Positions 52,323 through 60,977 of a DNA stretch of 64,000 nt are shown in pieces. A program made the position numbers and the translations under genes. Every line of letters starts with the position of its first letter. Positions within the stretch are counted from its first letter, which is position 1. The stretch is from JBEKTW01 sp049515655 (GTDB lineage Bacteria > Bacteroidota > Ignavibacteria > UBA10030 > SZUA-254): assembly GCA_049515655.1 (NCBI GenBank), contig JBEKTW010000005.1, forward strand, positions 124,001 through 188,000, given 5' to 3'. A model generated the notes under the pieces. It was not told the origin of the DNA. It searched no databases and saw nothing but the letters and a program-made list of their open reading frames with translations.

Positions 52323-54049
52323 TTCGTCTCCCGCTCTCTCCATTTCTTGACGGTTGAGAGCTGGGACGCTACGCCGTAGAGGTCGATGCTCGATTCATCA
52401 AACTGTCTGCTGAAGTACGCCAGCGACGGCAGCGAGAACATCCATACCCCGAGGCACATCCGTTGTTCCAGCTCATCAATGCGGCGGGCGTACTCCTGTT
52501 TGTCGCCGATCTGGCGCGTGGACATGAACCCGTACGTATACTTCAGCAATTGCTTGATGTCGTCACCCTCGGCGGTATTCTGGCAATCCAGACGGAAGAA
52601 ATTTTTCTCGGCCTGGAAGGAGCTTTCCGACACATTCACGGCACCCTTCTCATTCTGTTCTGTCGTCAAATTGATCTTATACGTTTCCAGGTCCGGATCC
52701 CGAAGGAAGATATTGTACAAATCGAACAGGAAATTACTCCTGTAGCCGGTCACGGCAACGAGGACAGCGTCGTAATCACCCTTTTTGATATCCTCATTCG
52801 ATACCGCAAGGACTTTGATTTTCCCGTTCGTCACGGCGGGGTCGTTCAGCACTTCGATCAACTCAGCGTATTCCTCGCGGAACCCGTAGTTCATGCAGGC
52901 CTTGATTCGAACCGTGTCGGGAAGAACGGAAAGATTGGCCGGCGCATCGTCCACAGGCGGTTCAACGATCTTCTCTTCCACGTAGTAGGAGGAAGAAGGG
53001 AATACGCTCCTGTTGATATAGTCATAGTAATTGTCTTTGTTTCCCTTGTAGTCTGTAATGTGGCGCGCCTGTTCCGAATTCACCTTGAAGAACCTTTCCA
53101 CGAGAGTCCTGTCGTTGATGAAGTGCCGGAGCTCTTTTCGCTGTTCACGAGTCAATCGCTGAACGTTGCAGAAGAGTGCAAAGTACGTGTTGCTGATATT
53201 CGATTTATAGAAATACTTGCTCGTGTCACCGAGGATGGACGAGAGACTCCCGAAGGGAGTTTCCAGGAGGACGTTGATCCTGCCGTTATGGAGCTCCGTC
53301 GAATACGTACTGTTGTCGATGAACGGAGCGAGGATGATGTTCGATATCTGCGCCGCGCCGTCTGGGTTCTTGCAGTAGTCGGCTACCTCCTCTTTCGGGG
53401 GCAGACTCATATACGAGGCCGTGCCGACTCTGTAGTTCAGCGCGTTCATATCCGACTTGTCGGGGATAATCTTGAAGGAGAGCACTTCTTTGATGTCGGA
53501 TTCTTTCCAGATTCTGTCTCCGCGGAAGAGGAATCGGATTTGATTCATGCTGTCGGGACCCTCGAACCCCATCGAAGGGAGCGCCTGCGAGACGAGGATG
53601 AAATCGGGCGACAGGGACCCAAGGCTCTGGATTCTCTTCAATGTGAAATTGAGGTCAGCAGCCGAGAAGAGATGATCGGCCGCTTTACCGACCGTGTACT
53701 TGTCGTCTTTTGCCGTTATTTGCCAGCTGTCATGCCACCGTTTGGCTCCCTTCAGGTGCACCGTGACGACGTTATTCTGGTCGACGCCGACGAGCTCTCC
53801 TAACCCATCCTCATACACGACGCCGCTCGGGCCTGCAACAAGGTTGAACAGTCCGTCGAACTGCACCTCGTCAAGTTTGTCCGCGAGCGCATTTGTGCTG
53901 GGGAGATGCGGGTCGATAGCGGGTTTTTGATGCGAAATGTACGGGATGACGATTTGGTTTGAAAGGTTCGGGCGAGTCAGGAAATAATACAGAGCCGCGC
54001 CGCCAAGGACGACAAGCACCGCAATGATGACGATATATTTTTTTTGCAT
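52319..54049 (-). CDS. Membrane-anchored extracellular solute-binding protein, family 5-like
   Basis: 576 residues from the ATG at 54049 (GGGAAG upstream). There is one N-terminal transmembrane helix ('YIVIIAVLVVLGGAALYYFL') with no signal-peptidase or lipobox site, so the protein is probably anchored in the inner membrane. 'QFDGLFNLVAGPSGVVYEDGLGELVGVDQNNVVTVHLKGAKRWHD' (in parts) followed by 'FSAADLNFTLKRIQ' is the oligopeptide-binding (SBP_bac_5) pattern. The middle is divergent and the C-terminal third weakly conserved. It should deliver a peptide or similar ligand to the permeases encoded downstream. Confidence 0.8.
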   Translation of the reverse strand: MQKKYIVIIAVLVVLGGAALYYFLTRPNLSNQIVIPYISHQKPAIDPHLPSTNALADKLDEVQFDGLFNLVAGPSGVVYEDGLGELVGVDQNNVVTVHLKGAKRWHDSWQITAKDDKYTVGKAADHLFSAADLNFTLKRIQSLGSLSPDFILVSQALPSMGFEGPDSMNQIRFLFRGDRIWKESDIKEVLSFKIIPDKSDMNALNYRVGTASYMSLPPKEEVADYCKNPDGAAQISNIILAPFIDNSTYSTELHNGRINVLLETPFGSLSSILGDTSKYFYKSNISNTYFALFCNVQRLTREQRKELRHFINDRTLVERFFKVNSEQARHITDYKGNKDNYYDYINRSVFPSSSYYVEEKIVEPPVDDAPANLSVLPDTVRIKACMNYGFREEYAELIEVLNDPAVTNGKIKVLAVSNEDIKKGDYDAVLVAVTGYRSNFLFDLYNIFLRDPDLETYKINLTTEQNEKGAVNVSESSFQAEKNFFRLDCQNTAEGDDIKQLLKYTYGFMSTRQIGDKQEYARRIDELEQRMCLGVWMFSLPSLAYFSRQFDESSIDLYGVASQLSTVKKWRERETK

Positions 54050-54062
54050 GAGAATCTTCCCG

Positions 54063-56288
54063 TTAGTTTTTTCGGATGATAGGAACTTGAGCCATCGCGC
54101 TGACCTCAAAGACTTTGAACCCATCGTACTTGAATCGTACTTCCAGGATGTTCTTTCCTGTCTTTTCCATCTGGACCGGCGTGATCAGCACTTCATAGTT
54201 GTTCTCCGACGTGGGGGATGTGATACGGAAGCGCCCTTCGTTCTTGATCGGTTTCTTATCGATCGTAATGGATTCGTACCATTGCTCTTTTTCCGAATTC
54301 TCGGCAACCTCCTGGGGCAGTTTCAGGTTCACGTCGAACACAGGGAATTCCGCTTCCGAGGGAATCTGGAGCTGGATACGGAACAGGTACTCGTTCGTTC
54401 CGTCTTTCTCGCTGGTGACCGGCAGGGCAAAGAGTTTTCGATACTCTTTCGGCTTGACAATTGCCTTCGGGATTTCGACGTTGCATTCCGCGATCAGCCC
54501 TTTGACCTGTTTGTCCGTGCCGCGGTAGAACTTGCCGTGCTCGACAACGGCGCGTGCTTTCTCCACTCCTCGTTCGCTCATGTTCCGAATCAATTCATCG
54601 TAAATGACTTTGATGGAACTCTCTGGAAACTGATAATACTTGATGTGGTCGAGGTAGGTCTCGATTTCCTTTCTCTTTGTGACCAGGTCGGCCGGACCGA
54701 GAGAACTGAACGTCAGCATGTACACCGGATGAAACGCCGGGTCGCTGTAGAGCTGCACAACGCTGTCGATGGCCATCGCGTGGGATTTTAGAAAAGCTTC
54801 GATGCGCTCAACCGTCGAGGTCTTTATCGCGTTGAAGATATCACTCTCGAACCTCTTGACCAGCGCACTGCGCTGATTGGGAATTTCCGGGGCCTTTGAA
54901 GTTCCCCGGGACTCGAAAAGCCCGCGGAGGCGCGTCTCGGCAGAGGACCATGCCTTTGCATTGATGTCGGTCGCAACTGAACCGGCAGTCTCGTACATCG
55001 CCAGGAGGTCTTCTGCGTGGATTCTGGCGGCAAGTATCTCGTCGGAGAGAAGATTTACAAAACTATAACCGCCGTACGGCCGGAACATACTTGCCTGCGG
55101 CTCCGGGATGGCATTTCTGGCCTCACGCGCCCCGGCCGCAAGGTCCGCGTAGAAAGACTCACTCGGAGAACCAATGTGCGAGTCAAAGTAGGACTGCAGA
55201 TTCCCGAATTTCATTTCAGCAGGCGAGATGGAATCGACCTCAGCATTGTACCTCGCGATGAATTGGAAGATGGTCTCGACGTCATCCGGAGTCGGTCGGC
55301 CGCAGGCCTGGAACATCGGGCTCACATTGGCGAGCGAGAACGGAGGGGTTATAGCGACCGCGTCGGATTTGCGCCGGAGGATATTATCGATGTACGGAGT
55401 TACTTCGGACAGGCGGCCGAGGAATACCTGGGATGCCTTTGCGATAACTCCCGACGGGAACCTGTTCCGCTGGTTGACGATGTTCGCGAAGTACGGAACC
55501 GATTCAATGAATCGTTCCAGGCTGCCCCTCGTCTCCTTTTCCTTCTTGAACATGTTCAGAATGGTAACGTAATCATCCTGGAATGTCCATTCGTCGTCCA
55601 CCTTTTTCCTGAACGCGGTGTACTTTTCATACGCTGTATCCTTTGAGGCCGCGATATCTTCCGGGAACAATCCTTCAAGGTGTTGCAGCTCATCCTTCAT
55701 CGTCTTCAGCTTCGAGTTCCTGTCGCCGACAAACGTCAGCTCGTGGTCGATGTCGAGATGGTCAACGTCATAGCCGGCGCCGATGGAGTTGAACGTCGAC
55801 CTGTCCACGATGTTGCCCGCCAGGATCTTCTGGTACTCAACGAACTTATTCTCAAAGGTGTAGCGCCACTGGGGAACGTACCTGTACTTCAACGGCAGAC
55901 GAACGTCGTACCTTACCGTATCGATGATCCATGTGAAGGTCGGAAATTGTCTGCCCATCGCGTAGACCATCGTGCTTTTGTTCGACGCTGTTTCATCCCG
56001 TATGGGAACGACCCATTCCTTCCCCTTCTCGAAATTCGCGGACAGGTAGGAGTAGAGCGTATCCTTTGCACGCGTTACGAGGATGAGATAGAAGTTATTC
56101 TGCGGCGGCATGGGGAACTTGAGAATATACTTTTTGCCCTGTTCGAGGGTGAAATTCTCTTTCCCCTGCTTTAGCTCGATGTACCCGCGTTCAACGGCAG
56201 AGACTGCGGGATCCGGCTCCAGTTCCTTGTATCCCGCACAGCCTGCAAGTGCAACAAGCAGTACTGCGCACACGACATATGGTTTCAT
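54063..56288 (-). CDS. Large lipoprotein of unknown family, first gene of the ABC operon
   Basis: 741 residues. Signal peptide with lipobox 'LVALAGC'. A beta-rich N-terminal part (~30-130, 'TLEQGKKYILKFPMPPQNNFYLILVTR') is followed by a long mostly helical region (~150-560) and a C-terminal beta domain (~590-741, 'KNILEVRFKYDGFKVFEVSAMAQVPII'). I recognise no family. It lies 13 bases before the binding-protein gene, which makes it the first gene of a six-gene operon. An outer-membrane lipoprotein that hands ligand to the anchored binding protein is one inference; a structural role is another. Confidence 0.75.
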   Translation of the reverse strand: MKPYVVCAVLLVALAGCAGYKELEPDPAVSAVERGYIELKQGKENFTLEQGKKYILKFPMPPQNNFYLILVTRAKDTLYSYLSANFEKGKEWVVPIRDETASNKSTMVYAMGRQFPTFTWIIDTVRYDVRLPLKYRYVPQWRYTFENKFVEYQKILAGNIVDRSTFNSIGAGYDVDHLDIDHELTFVGDRNSKLKTMKDELQHLEGLFPEDIAASKDTAYEKYTAFRKKVDDEWTFQDDYVTILNMFKKEKETRGSLERFIESVPYFANIVNQRNRFPSGVIAKASQVFLGRLSEVTPYIDNILRRKSDAVAITPPFSLANVSPMFQACGRPTPDDVETIFQFIARYNAEVDSISPAEMKFGNLQSYFDSHIGSPSESFYADLAAGAREARNAIPEPQASMFRPYGGYSFVNLLSDEILAARIHAEDLLAMYETAGSVATDINAKAWSSAETRLRGLFESRGTSKAPEIPNQRSALVKRFESDIFNAIKTSTVERIEAFLKSHAMAIDSVVQLYSDPAFHPVYMLTFSSLGPADLVTKRKEIETYLDHIKYYQFPESSIKVIYDELIRNMSERGVEKARAVVEHGKFYRGTDKQVKGLIAECNVEIPKAIVKPKEYRKLFALPVTSEKDGTNEYLFRIQLQIPSEAEFPVFDVNLKLPQEVAENSEKEQWYESITIDKKPIKNEGRFRITSPTSENNYEVLITPVQMEKTGKNILEVRFKYDGFKVFEVSAMAQVPIIRKN

Positions 56289-56388
56289 TGAGGCCCCTAA
56301 TTTTGTGTAAAGTGACAGCGTTTAATATAAAGAAATTAGTGCCGAGGTTCAAATTGGCTGGAATAATTCGAGGACATTTTCTTTCGCC

Positions 56389-56476
56389 GTCTGAACCACG
56401 ATTCGCTCGATTCACGCGATTACCTCGATTGTTTTAATCATGGTAATCCCATAATCCCAAAAATCACGGTTCAGAC
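56389..56476. mobile_element. 88-bp MITE-like element, GTCTGAACC family, copy 1
   Basis: Ends GTCTGAACCACGATT (56389-56403) and AATCACGGTTCAGAC (56462-56476) are inverted repeats (13 of 15). The copy at 60755-60842 has the same length and ends. A half element (GTCTGAACCTCGATTCAC) follows at 56489. No gene is seen between 56289 and 56654. Confidence 0.72.
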
Positions 56477-56569
56477 CTTCCTTCACCGTCTGAACCTCGA
56501 TTCACTTGATTCACATGATGACATCGCCGTGCCGGGCAATCCTTGTTTTTCCGTCTGATTTTCGCTATC

Positions 56570-56598
56570 TTGAAAATTGCAAAAACCCTGGATTATTT
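56570..56598 (+). promoter_or_regulatory. Possible promoter of the tRNA genes
   Basis: TTGAAA (56570-56575) and TTATTT (56593-56598) are spaced 17 bases apart, about 55 bases before tRNA-His. The -10 match is poor. Confidence 0.3.
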
Positions 56599-56614
56599 GT
56601 AACCCAATTTGAGG

Positions 56615-56641
56615 ATCCCGCTGAGTGAAACGAAGCGGGAT
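56615..56641. repeat. Hairpin between promoter and tRNA-His
   Basis: ATCCCGCT / AGCGGGAT with an 11-base loop. It may be part of the tRNA leader or a short palindromic repeat. Confidence 0.4.
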
Positions 56642-56654
56642 TGGTTAGCTGCAT

Positions 56655-56729
56655 GGTGTCCATAGTTCAGTTGGTTAGAATGCCAGGTTGTGGCCCTGGA
56701 GGTCGAGGGTTCGAGTCCCTCTGGACACC
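56655..56729 (+). tRNA. tRNA-His (GTG)
   Basis: Acceptor stem GTGTCCA / TGGACAC with the extra G at -1 facing C73, as is specific for tRNA-His. The anticodon loop 'ttgtggc' gives anticodon GTG, and the T-loop is 'ttcgagt'. CCA is not encoded. The D-arm 'AGTTCAGTTGGTTAGAAT' is normal. Confidence 0.95.
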
Positions 56730-56839
56730 CGACTTGATTGCCGAGTGTGGATATTGGATTGTGGATTGGATGCCGGGCCCGCAGGCAATGACGTGATGCT
56801 CAATCCGCAATCGCCAATCGGAGATCCGAAATCATATTC

Positions 56840-56912
56840 GCCCCCATCGTCTAGAGGCCTAGGACACGAGCTTTTCAAGCTTGTAACACGAGTTCGAATC
56901 TCGTTGGGGGCA
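56840..56912 (+). tRNA. tRNA-Glu (TTC)
   Basis: Acceptor stem GCCCCCA / TGGGGGC, anticodon stem CGAGC / GCTTG with loop 'ttttcaa' (anticodon TTC), T-arm 'CGAGTTCGAATCTCG', discriminator A. 73 bases, CCA not encoded. It lies 110 bases after tRNA-His and is probably co-transcribed with it. Confidence 0.95.
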
Positions 56913-57083
56913 CGACTTTTTGGGCGTTTCCTCCCTCCCGGTAACCCATCTGCCAACACTTCCCATCAAAAAGAAAATGGACGAGCATCGGGGAGACTCA
57001 GAATTCCTTTCGTACGCGTCCCAGATTCATTCAGGCGGCACGGTCAATTCTTAAATCGGTGGAATTATTCTTGAGGTCCGGCA

Positions 57084-57926
57084 TTACCGGCTTAGGATTG
57101 TATAGGTAATTTTTGTTTTCGCAGATTCGGTCTTATTGCGTTCCTGTTCGAGAAGAATAGTGTCACTTTCATAGGTTGGGCCGGGTGTACGCTGAAACAA
57201 ATAATTTATTTTCCCCGGCGAAGGTTCTCCCTTGAGCGGTTCTGTTCCCAGGGATTTTTTATAATATGAGATTACTTTTTCCCAGGAGTCGCCGGAATAA
57301 AAAATATACACCGATCCTACGACACCCCCTTCGGCCGACTCTTTCGGTTCAAAAACTGCACCCGGGTATATCGGCCAGTGAAGTTCTTTATCACCGGGCA
57401 CTCTTGTTTTGATGTTCGCATTGTCTGTGTACGTTTCACTCAAAATAACAATAGTCATTTCATATTTTGAATCTTCCGTACCCGTTCCTGGCGGGATAGA
57501 GACAGATAATCGCGTCAAGTCTCCGTTGTTTTCCTTAACATACCAGATAAAATAAACCCCTTCGGGTTCTGAAACATAATAAACCTTGTTCGGTGGATTA
57601 ACGGGGACTGCGGAATTCCGGTGGAGTCGTGTCCCACCTAATTTAGACAAGTAGAATTTAAATAAATCACCATTCTCAATTTCTTTGCGGGTATTAATCA
57701 CAGTATATTTCTTCAATGATCTGGAGATAAGAGTCTTATTCGCAAATTCTTCCCGCATTAATTTCCCAAAAAGCTTTGACAGAGGTTCTGCGGAATCTGT
57801 CTTCACGGCACCCGGATAAAGAGGAATGTTTTCCTGCCGGACCGGAACCTGGGCGGTCGCGAACGATATAAATAGACTTATAACGAGAGAGGCAAATCCA
57901 CAGAGTGTAATTATTTTCTTTTTCAT
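57084..57926 (-). CDS. Secreted protein with two YPGAV-type segments, unknown family
   Basis: 280 residues from the ATG at 57926 ('MKKKIITLCGFASLVISLFISFATAQ', a signal peptide); an ATG four codons earlier is less likely. Two related segments start with 'IPLYPGAVKTDS' (~residue 32) and 'WPIYPGAVFEPKESAEGG' (~residue 183), each followed by a strand and helix. The second continues 'YSGDSWEKVISYYKKSLG', a pattern that recurs in bacterial secreted proteins with one or two such domains. No function is known to me. Convergent with tRNA-Glu; upstream lie the hairpin at 57956 and short repeats. Confidence 0.7.
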   Translation of the reverse strand: MKKKIITLCGFASLVISLFISFATAQVPVRQENIPLYPGAVKTDSAEPLSKLFGKLMREEFANKTLISRSLKKYTVINTRKEIENGDLFKFYLSKLGGTRLHRNSAVPVNPPNKVYYVSEPEGVYFIWYVKENNGDLTRLSVSIPPGTGTEDSKYEMTIVILSETYTDNANIKTRVPGDKELHWPIYPGAVFEPKESAEGGVVGSVYIFYSGDSWEKVISYYKKSLGTEPLKGEPSPGKINYLFQRTPGPTYESDTILLEQERNKTESAKTKITYTILSR

Positions 57927-57955
57927 AATATAATCCATTCCCCACCCTAACAGCT

Positions 57956-57986
57956 AAGCCGGCCCGCGATGAGGACGAGTCGGCTT
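57956..57986. terminator. Repeated hairpin AAGCCGGC.../...GTCGGCTT, copy 1
   Basis: AAGCCGGC / GTCGGCTT around 'ccgcgatgaggacga'. The same hairpin recurs at 60607-60637 and 63494-63524, each upstream of a minus-strand secreted-protein gene. Between here and 58144 there are two direct repeats of the 'atcaatcccgcgaaagaac' type with CCGCG / CGCGG stems (58042-58058 and 58098-58113). Confidence 0.5.
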
Positions 57987-58144
57987 GCGTGATACCGCTG
58001 ACAAAAGCTGATGACGACACCTCGTCAGTTGAGCATCAATCCCGCTAAACAACAGCGGTTCTTCGATAAAATGACTTCTCCAATGTTCCTATCAATCCCG
58101 CGAAAGAACGCGGACCGCTGATAAAAGATGATGACAGCACTTCG

Positions 58145-60283
58145 TCATTTCATCAGAACCATCTTTTTCACTTCGACAAATGTTCCCGCGCTCAGTCTGT
58201 AGGTATAGATTCCGCTCGGTATGTTTGCCGACCTAAACTCCACCGATTTATACCCTGCCTCCTGAGCTCCGTTCACAATCGTGGCAACTTCTCTTCCCAA
58301 CATGTCATACACTACCAGGCGAACGTACGCTGCTCTTGGCAGTTCGTAGTTGATGACCGTCGAAGGATTGAAGGGATTGGGGTAATTTGGGTGAAGTGCA
58401 AACTCCGTCGGCAAAGGTCTTTTGTCGTCAACTCCCAACACGCCGCTCACCGTGACCGTAATGACGCTCGAATATGATCCAGCGCCGTTCTTGTCCAGTT
58501 GATGCAAGCGGTAGTAGTACGTGCCGGAACTGACGCTGTTGTCTGCGTAGGAGTAGTTGTGCTGCGCGGTCGATGTGCCGGCTCCGGCGATGAGAGAGCT
58601 GACCTCTGTGAATGGTCCCGTCTTGCTGCTGCCCCGCTCGACATAAAATCCCAGCGTGTTCGTCTCACTTATCGTCATCCATTCCAGGGTTACGGTATTG
58701 CTGACGGCGTTCGCGGTGAACGACGCGAGCTCAATGGGAAGTGCATTCGGATTTCCAATTATCCAGGGCGAGAGATTTCCCATTCCAGTGACCGTTGTTA
58801 CATTCGGTGTCCCGGTTGCGGTCGTTCCGCCGGCCTGCACCCATGCGGTTCCATTGTGTTCCCAAGCGACTGCGCTGCCAGGAGTGATGTTCACGCCAGC
58901 TTCTGATGTCAGCCAGGTGAAAGCGAGGTCCACGCCGGGGCCGCCAGTGGCATTCCCCGTCAAAGTCCACGTCTGATTGCCGGCCTGTGTGCTGTCCGGC
59001 GTCGTAGGATTGTCCCCAACTTCCACACGCGCTGTGTATGGGCAGGTTGAGCCGGTTTTATTCGTCAAGGTAACAGGATTGTATGTTGTGGTCGACGGAC
59101 CGATGGGGAACGTGAAGCTTCCAGCATCAGCGATACTGCGCTGAACGTACCCGCTTCCATTCGTTACTACGCACGATGATGCAGCAGCACCCGTGACCGT
59201 ACCACCAAGAGTCAAATTGCTTGTACCGAGAAGGATGTTGCATGCACCTAAATGGAGTGTGCCGTTGACAATGCTACTTCCCCCAAGGTGCGCATCGCCG
59301 CTGTTTATGTTGAGAGTAAGGTTATTGTACGTGCCGCCGGCAACAGTCGGGCTGGCGCCAAGGTACTCGATCGTGCCGCTGTTGATGGCTTGACCATTCG
59401 TTGCGCCAAAGAACCTGATTGTTCCGTGGGAGTTATCGATGTAGGTCCATGCGAGCGTGTAGCCGGCCATGTCAAGTATGGCAGCGAGCGTGCTTGGATT
59501 GCCGCCGACAGCGAGTGTTGTTGCGGTAATGTCGCCGGCGGCCGTGAACGTGGCGGCGTTGTTCAAAATCAATGTGGTGTATGTCCCGGTTGCGACTGTT
59601 TGACCTGTGCCGTAGTACTCAACCGTTCCCGTTGTTCCGACCGGCATACCATTCGAGGCACCCGAGAAACGTACGGTGCCATTGTTGATCGTTGTGGTGC
59701 CAAGCGTAAGCGTGTAGCCGGCCATGTCAAGTGTCGCTGAATTGTTGAGGTCGCCAACGACAGTGATAGCGCCGCTCGCAGTCTTTGTGCCGGAACCTGA
59801 TAGCGTGAGGTTGTCATAGGTTCCTGCCGGTATCGTTTGGGCGAAGCTGCTGTCCAACTGGATTGTCCCCGTTCCTGCATACAAGTGGGCCTGCGCGCTG
59901 TCTACCGTCACCGATCCCTTAAGTATCAACTTCCCGCCGCTCGTCATGTCAATGGTGCCCGAGTCGCCTGCGGTCCCGGTGCCCCACGTGAACGTGCTGT
60001 TAACTGTAAGTTGGCTTGAGTTATTGAACTTCAGGACGCCAAAGCCGGTTCCCGAACCGAGGTACAAGTACCTGCAGGTGGCGGTGCCGATATCAACCGT
60101 AACCGTATCGCCGGCCCCGATAGTAGCGTCGCAAGCACTTGGAACAACGCCGTTCCACGTCAAGGGGTCGCTCCAGTTACCCGATGCCCGCGCAGTGGAG
60201 CCGGTACAACTTGCTGGTACCATCTGTCCAAATGCAAGAACAGGAAGAGCCAACAGGCAAATGAAAAGAGTAAATCTTTTCAT
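58145..60283 (-). CDS. T9SS-sorted secreted protein with repeated beta-rich segments
   Basis: 712 residues from the ATG at 60283, opening a signal peptide ('LFICLLALPVLAFGQ'). Residues ~20-380 contain Gly/Thr/Asn-rich repeats ('TLDMAGYTLTLGTTTINNGTVRFSGASNG', 'GTIEYLGASPTVAGGTYNNLTL'), which suggest a beta-solenoid. A FnIII-like domain (~530-630, 'LPIELASFTANAVSNTVTLEW', 'ISETNTLGFYVERGSSKTGPF') comes before the type A sorting domain ('HPNYPNPFNPSTVINYELP' ... 'IPSGIYTYRLSAGTF' ... 'KKMVLMK'). Probably a surface or secreted protein; no enzyme motif. The sorting domain is very close to that of the gene at 60968. Confidence 0.88.
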   Translation of the reverse strand: MKRFTLFICLLALPVLAFGQMVPASCTGSTARASGNWSDPLTWNGVVPSACDATIGAGDTVTVDIGTATCRYLYLGSGTGFGVLKFNNSSQLTVNSTFTWGTGTAGDSGTIDMTSGGKLILKGSVTVDSAQAHLYAGTGTIQLDSSFAQTIPAGTYDNLTLSGSGTKTASGAITVVGDLNNSATLDMAGYTLTLGTTTINNGTVRFSGASNGMPVGTTGTVEYYGTGQTVATGTYTTLILNNAATFTAAGDITATTLAVGGNPSTLAAILDMAGYTLAWTYIDNSHGTIRFFGATNGQAINSGTIEYLGASPTVAGGTYNNLTLNINSGDAHLGGSSIVNGTLHLGACNILLGTSNLTLGGTVTGAAASSCVVTNGSGYVQRSIADAGSFTFPIGPSTTTYNPVTLTNKTGSTCPYTARVEVGDNPTTPDSTQAGNQTWTLTGNATGGPGVDLAFTWLTSEAGVNITPGSAVAWEHNGTAWVQAGGTTATGTPNVTTVTGMGNLSPWIIGNPNALPIELASFTANAVSNTVTLEWMTISETNTLGFYVERGSSKTGPFTEVSSLIAGAGTSTAQHNYSYADNSVSSGTYYYRLHQLDKNGAGSYSSVITVTVSGVLGVDDKRPLPTEFALHPNYPNPFNPSTVINYELPRAAYVRLVVYDMLGREVATIVNGAQEAGYKSVEFRSANIPSGIYTYRLSAGTFVEVKKMVLMK

Positions 60284-60606
60284 GAGATTCTCTATGAAAT
60301 TGTTTGTGGAAATTGTGAGCTGGTGAATCAATGAAATTCTTTACTGGTTGAAGAAGAAGGGGAGCAAAACAGAGCATTCTGTTTGGAGGAGATCCCAAAA
60401 CTCAAATCTCAAACCTCTTCATGTGTCCCGGTCCCCTCACTCGTCCTTCTTAACTGTTATGAAATGTACCACAACAAGCGAAGAAAGTCAAGGAGTCGAA
60501 GCAATTTCGACGATGTGTTGCAGCTCTTGCCAGTTCGCCATCTACCTATGCGCATTGGCAATGTTGGCACAACAAGCCGCGGCGCTAACAGCTGGGCCAA
60601 AACGAA

Positions 60607-60637
60607 AAGCCGACCCGCGATGAGAACGAGTCGGCTT
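60607..60637. terminator. Repeated hairpin AAGCCGAC.../...GTCGGCTT, copy 2
   Basis: Stem AAGCCGAC / GTCGGCTT. On the minus strand it is followed by TTTTCGTTTT, which fits an intrinsic terminator. Flanking sequence ('gcattggcaatgttggcac') is also shared with copy 3, so the repeat is longer than the hairpin. Confidence 0.5.
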
Positions 60638-60754
60638 AAGTGATAACGACCATACAAGTCAGATTACTTCAACAACATTCCCGCGAAGGAACGCCTGCCC
60701 GCCTGCGTCCCTTCGGGACTCCGGCGGGCGAGCCGGACAACATCGGGCAAAAAA

Positions 60755-60842
60755 GTCTGAACCACGATTCGCTCGATTCACAGGATTACCTTGATTATCT
60801 TAATCATGGTAATCCTATGATCCCCAAAATCACGGTTCAGAC
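60755..60842. mobile_element. 88-bp MITE-like element, GTCTGAACC family, copy 2
   Basis: Same ends and length as the element at 56389-56476, with interior 'gattacct-gatta-ctaatcatggtaatc' kept. It lies in the gap between two T9SS genes. Confidence 0.72.
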
Positions 60843-60855
60843 ATGGGGAGAGACA

Positions 60856-60889
60856 CGAAAGCCGGTCCATACAAATGAACCGGCTTTCG
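60856..60889. terminator. Hairpin CGAAAGCCGGT / ACCGGCTTTCG
   Basis: An 11-bp perfect stem with a 12-base loop, between the MITE and the end of the T9SS gene. No long T-run on either side, so termination is uncertain. Confidence 0.4.
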
Positions 60890-60926
60890 ACTTGACGATA
60901 AGGCAGGAGATATCACTTCAATAACA

Positions 60927-60977
60927 ATCCCGCGAAAGAACGCGGGATTTCTGATCAAGTGATACGATCACTTGATC
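60927..60977 (-). terminator. Double hairpin at the 3' end of the T9SS gene
   Basis: GATCAAGTGAT-ACG-ATCACTTGATC (60953-60977) contains the stop codon. It is followed on the minus strand by AATCCCGCG / CGCGGGATT (60927-60950) and a T-rich 'ttgttatt'. Together they look like a transcription terminator or mRNA 3'-end protection. Confidence 0.55.

Noticed and set aside
52463..53803. A 446-codon open frame on the plus strand opposite the binding-protein gene
   Set aside because: It mirrors the codon structure of the minus-strand gene, has no start signal or recognisable domain, and cuts across an operon. The same holds for the long antisense frames at 20158-20997 and 29936-30763.
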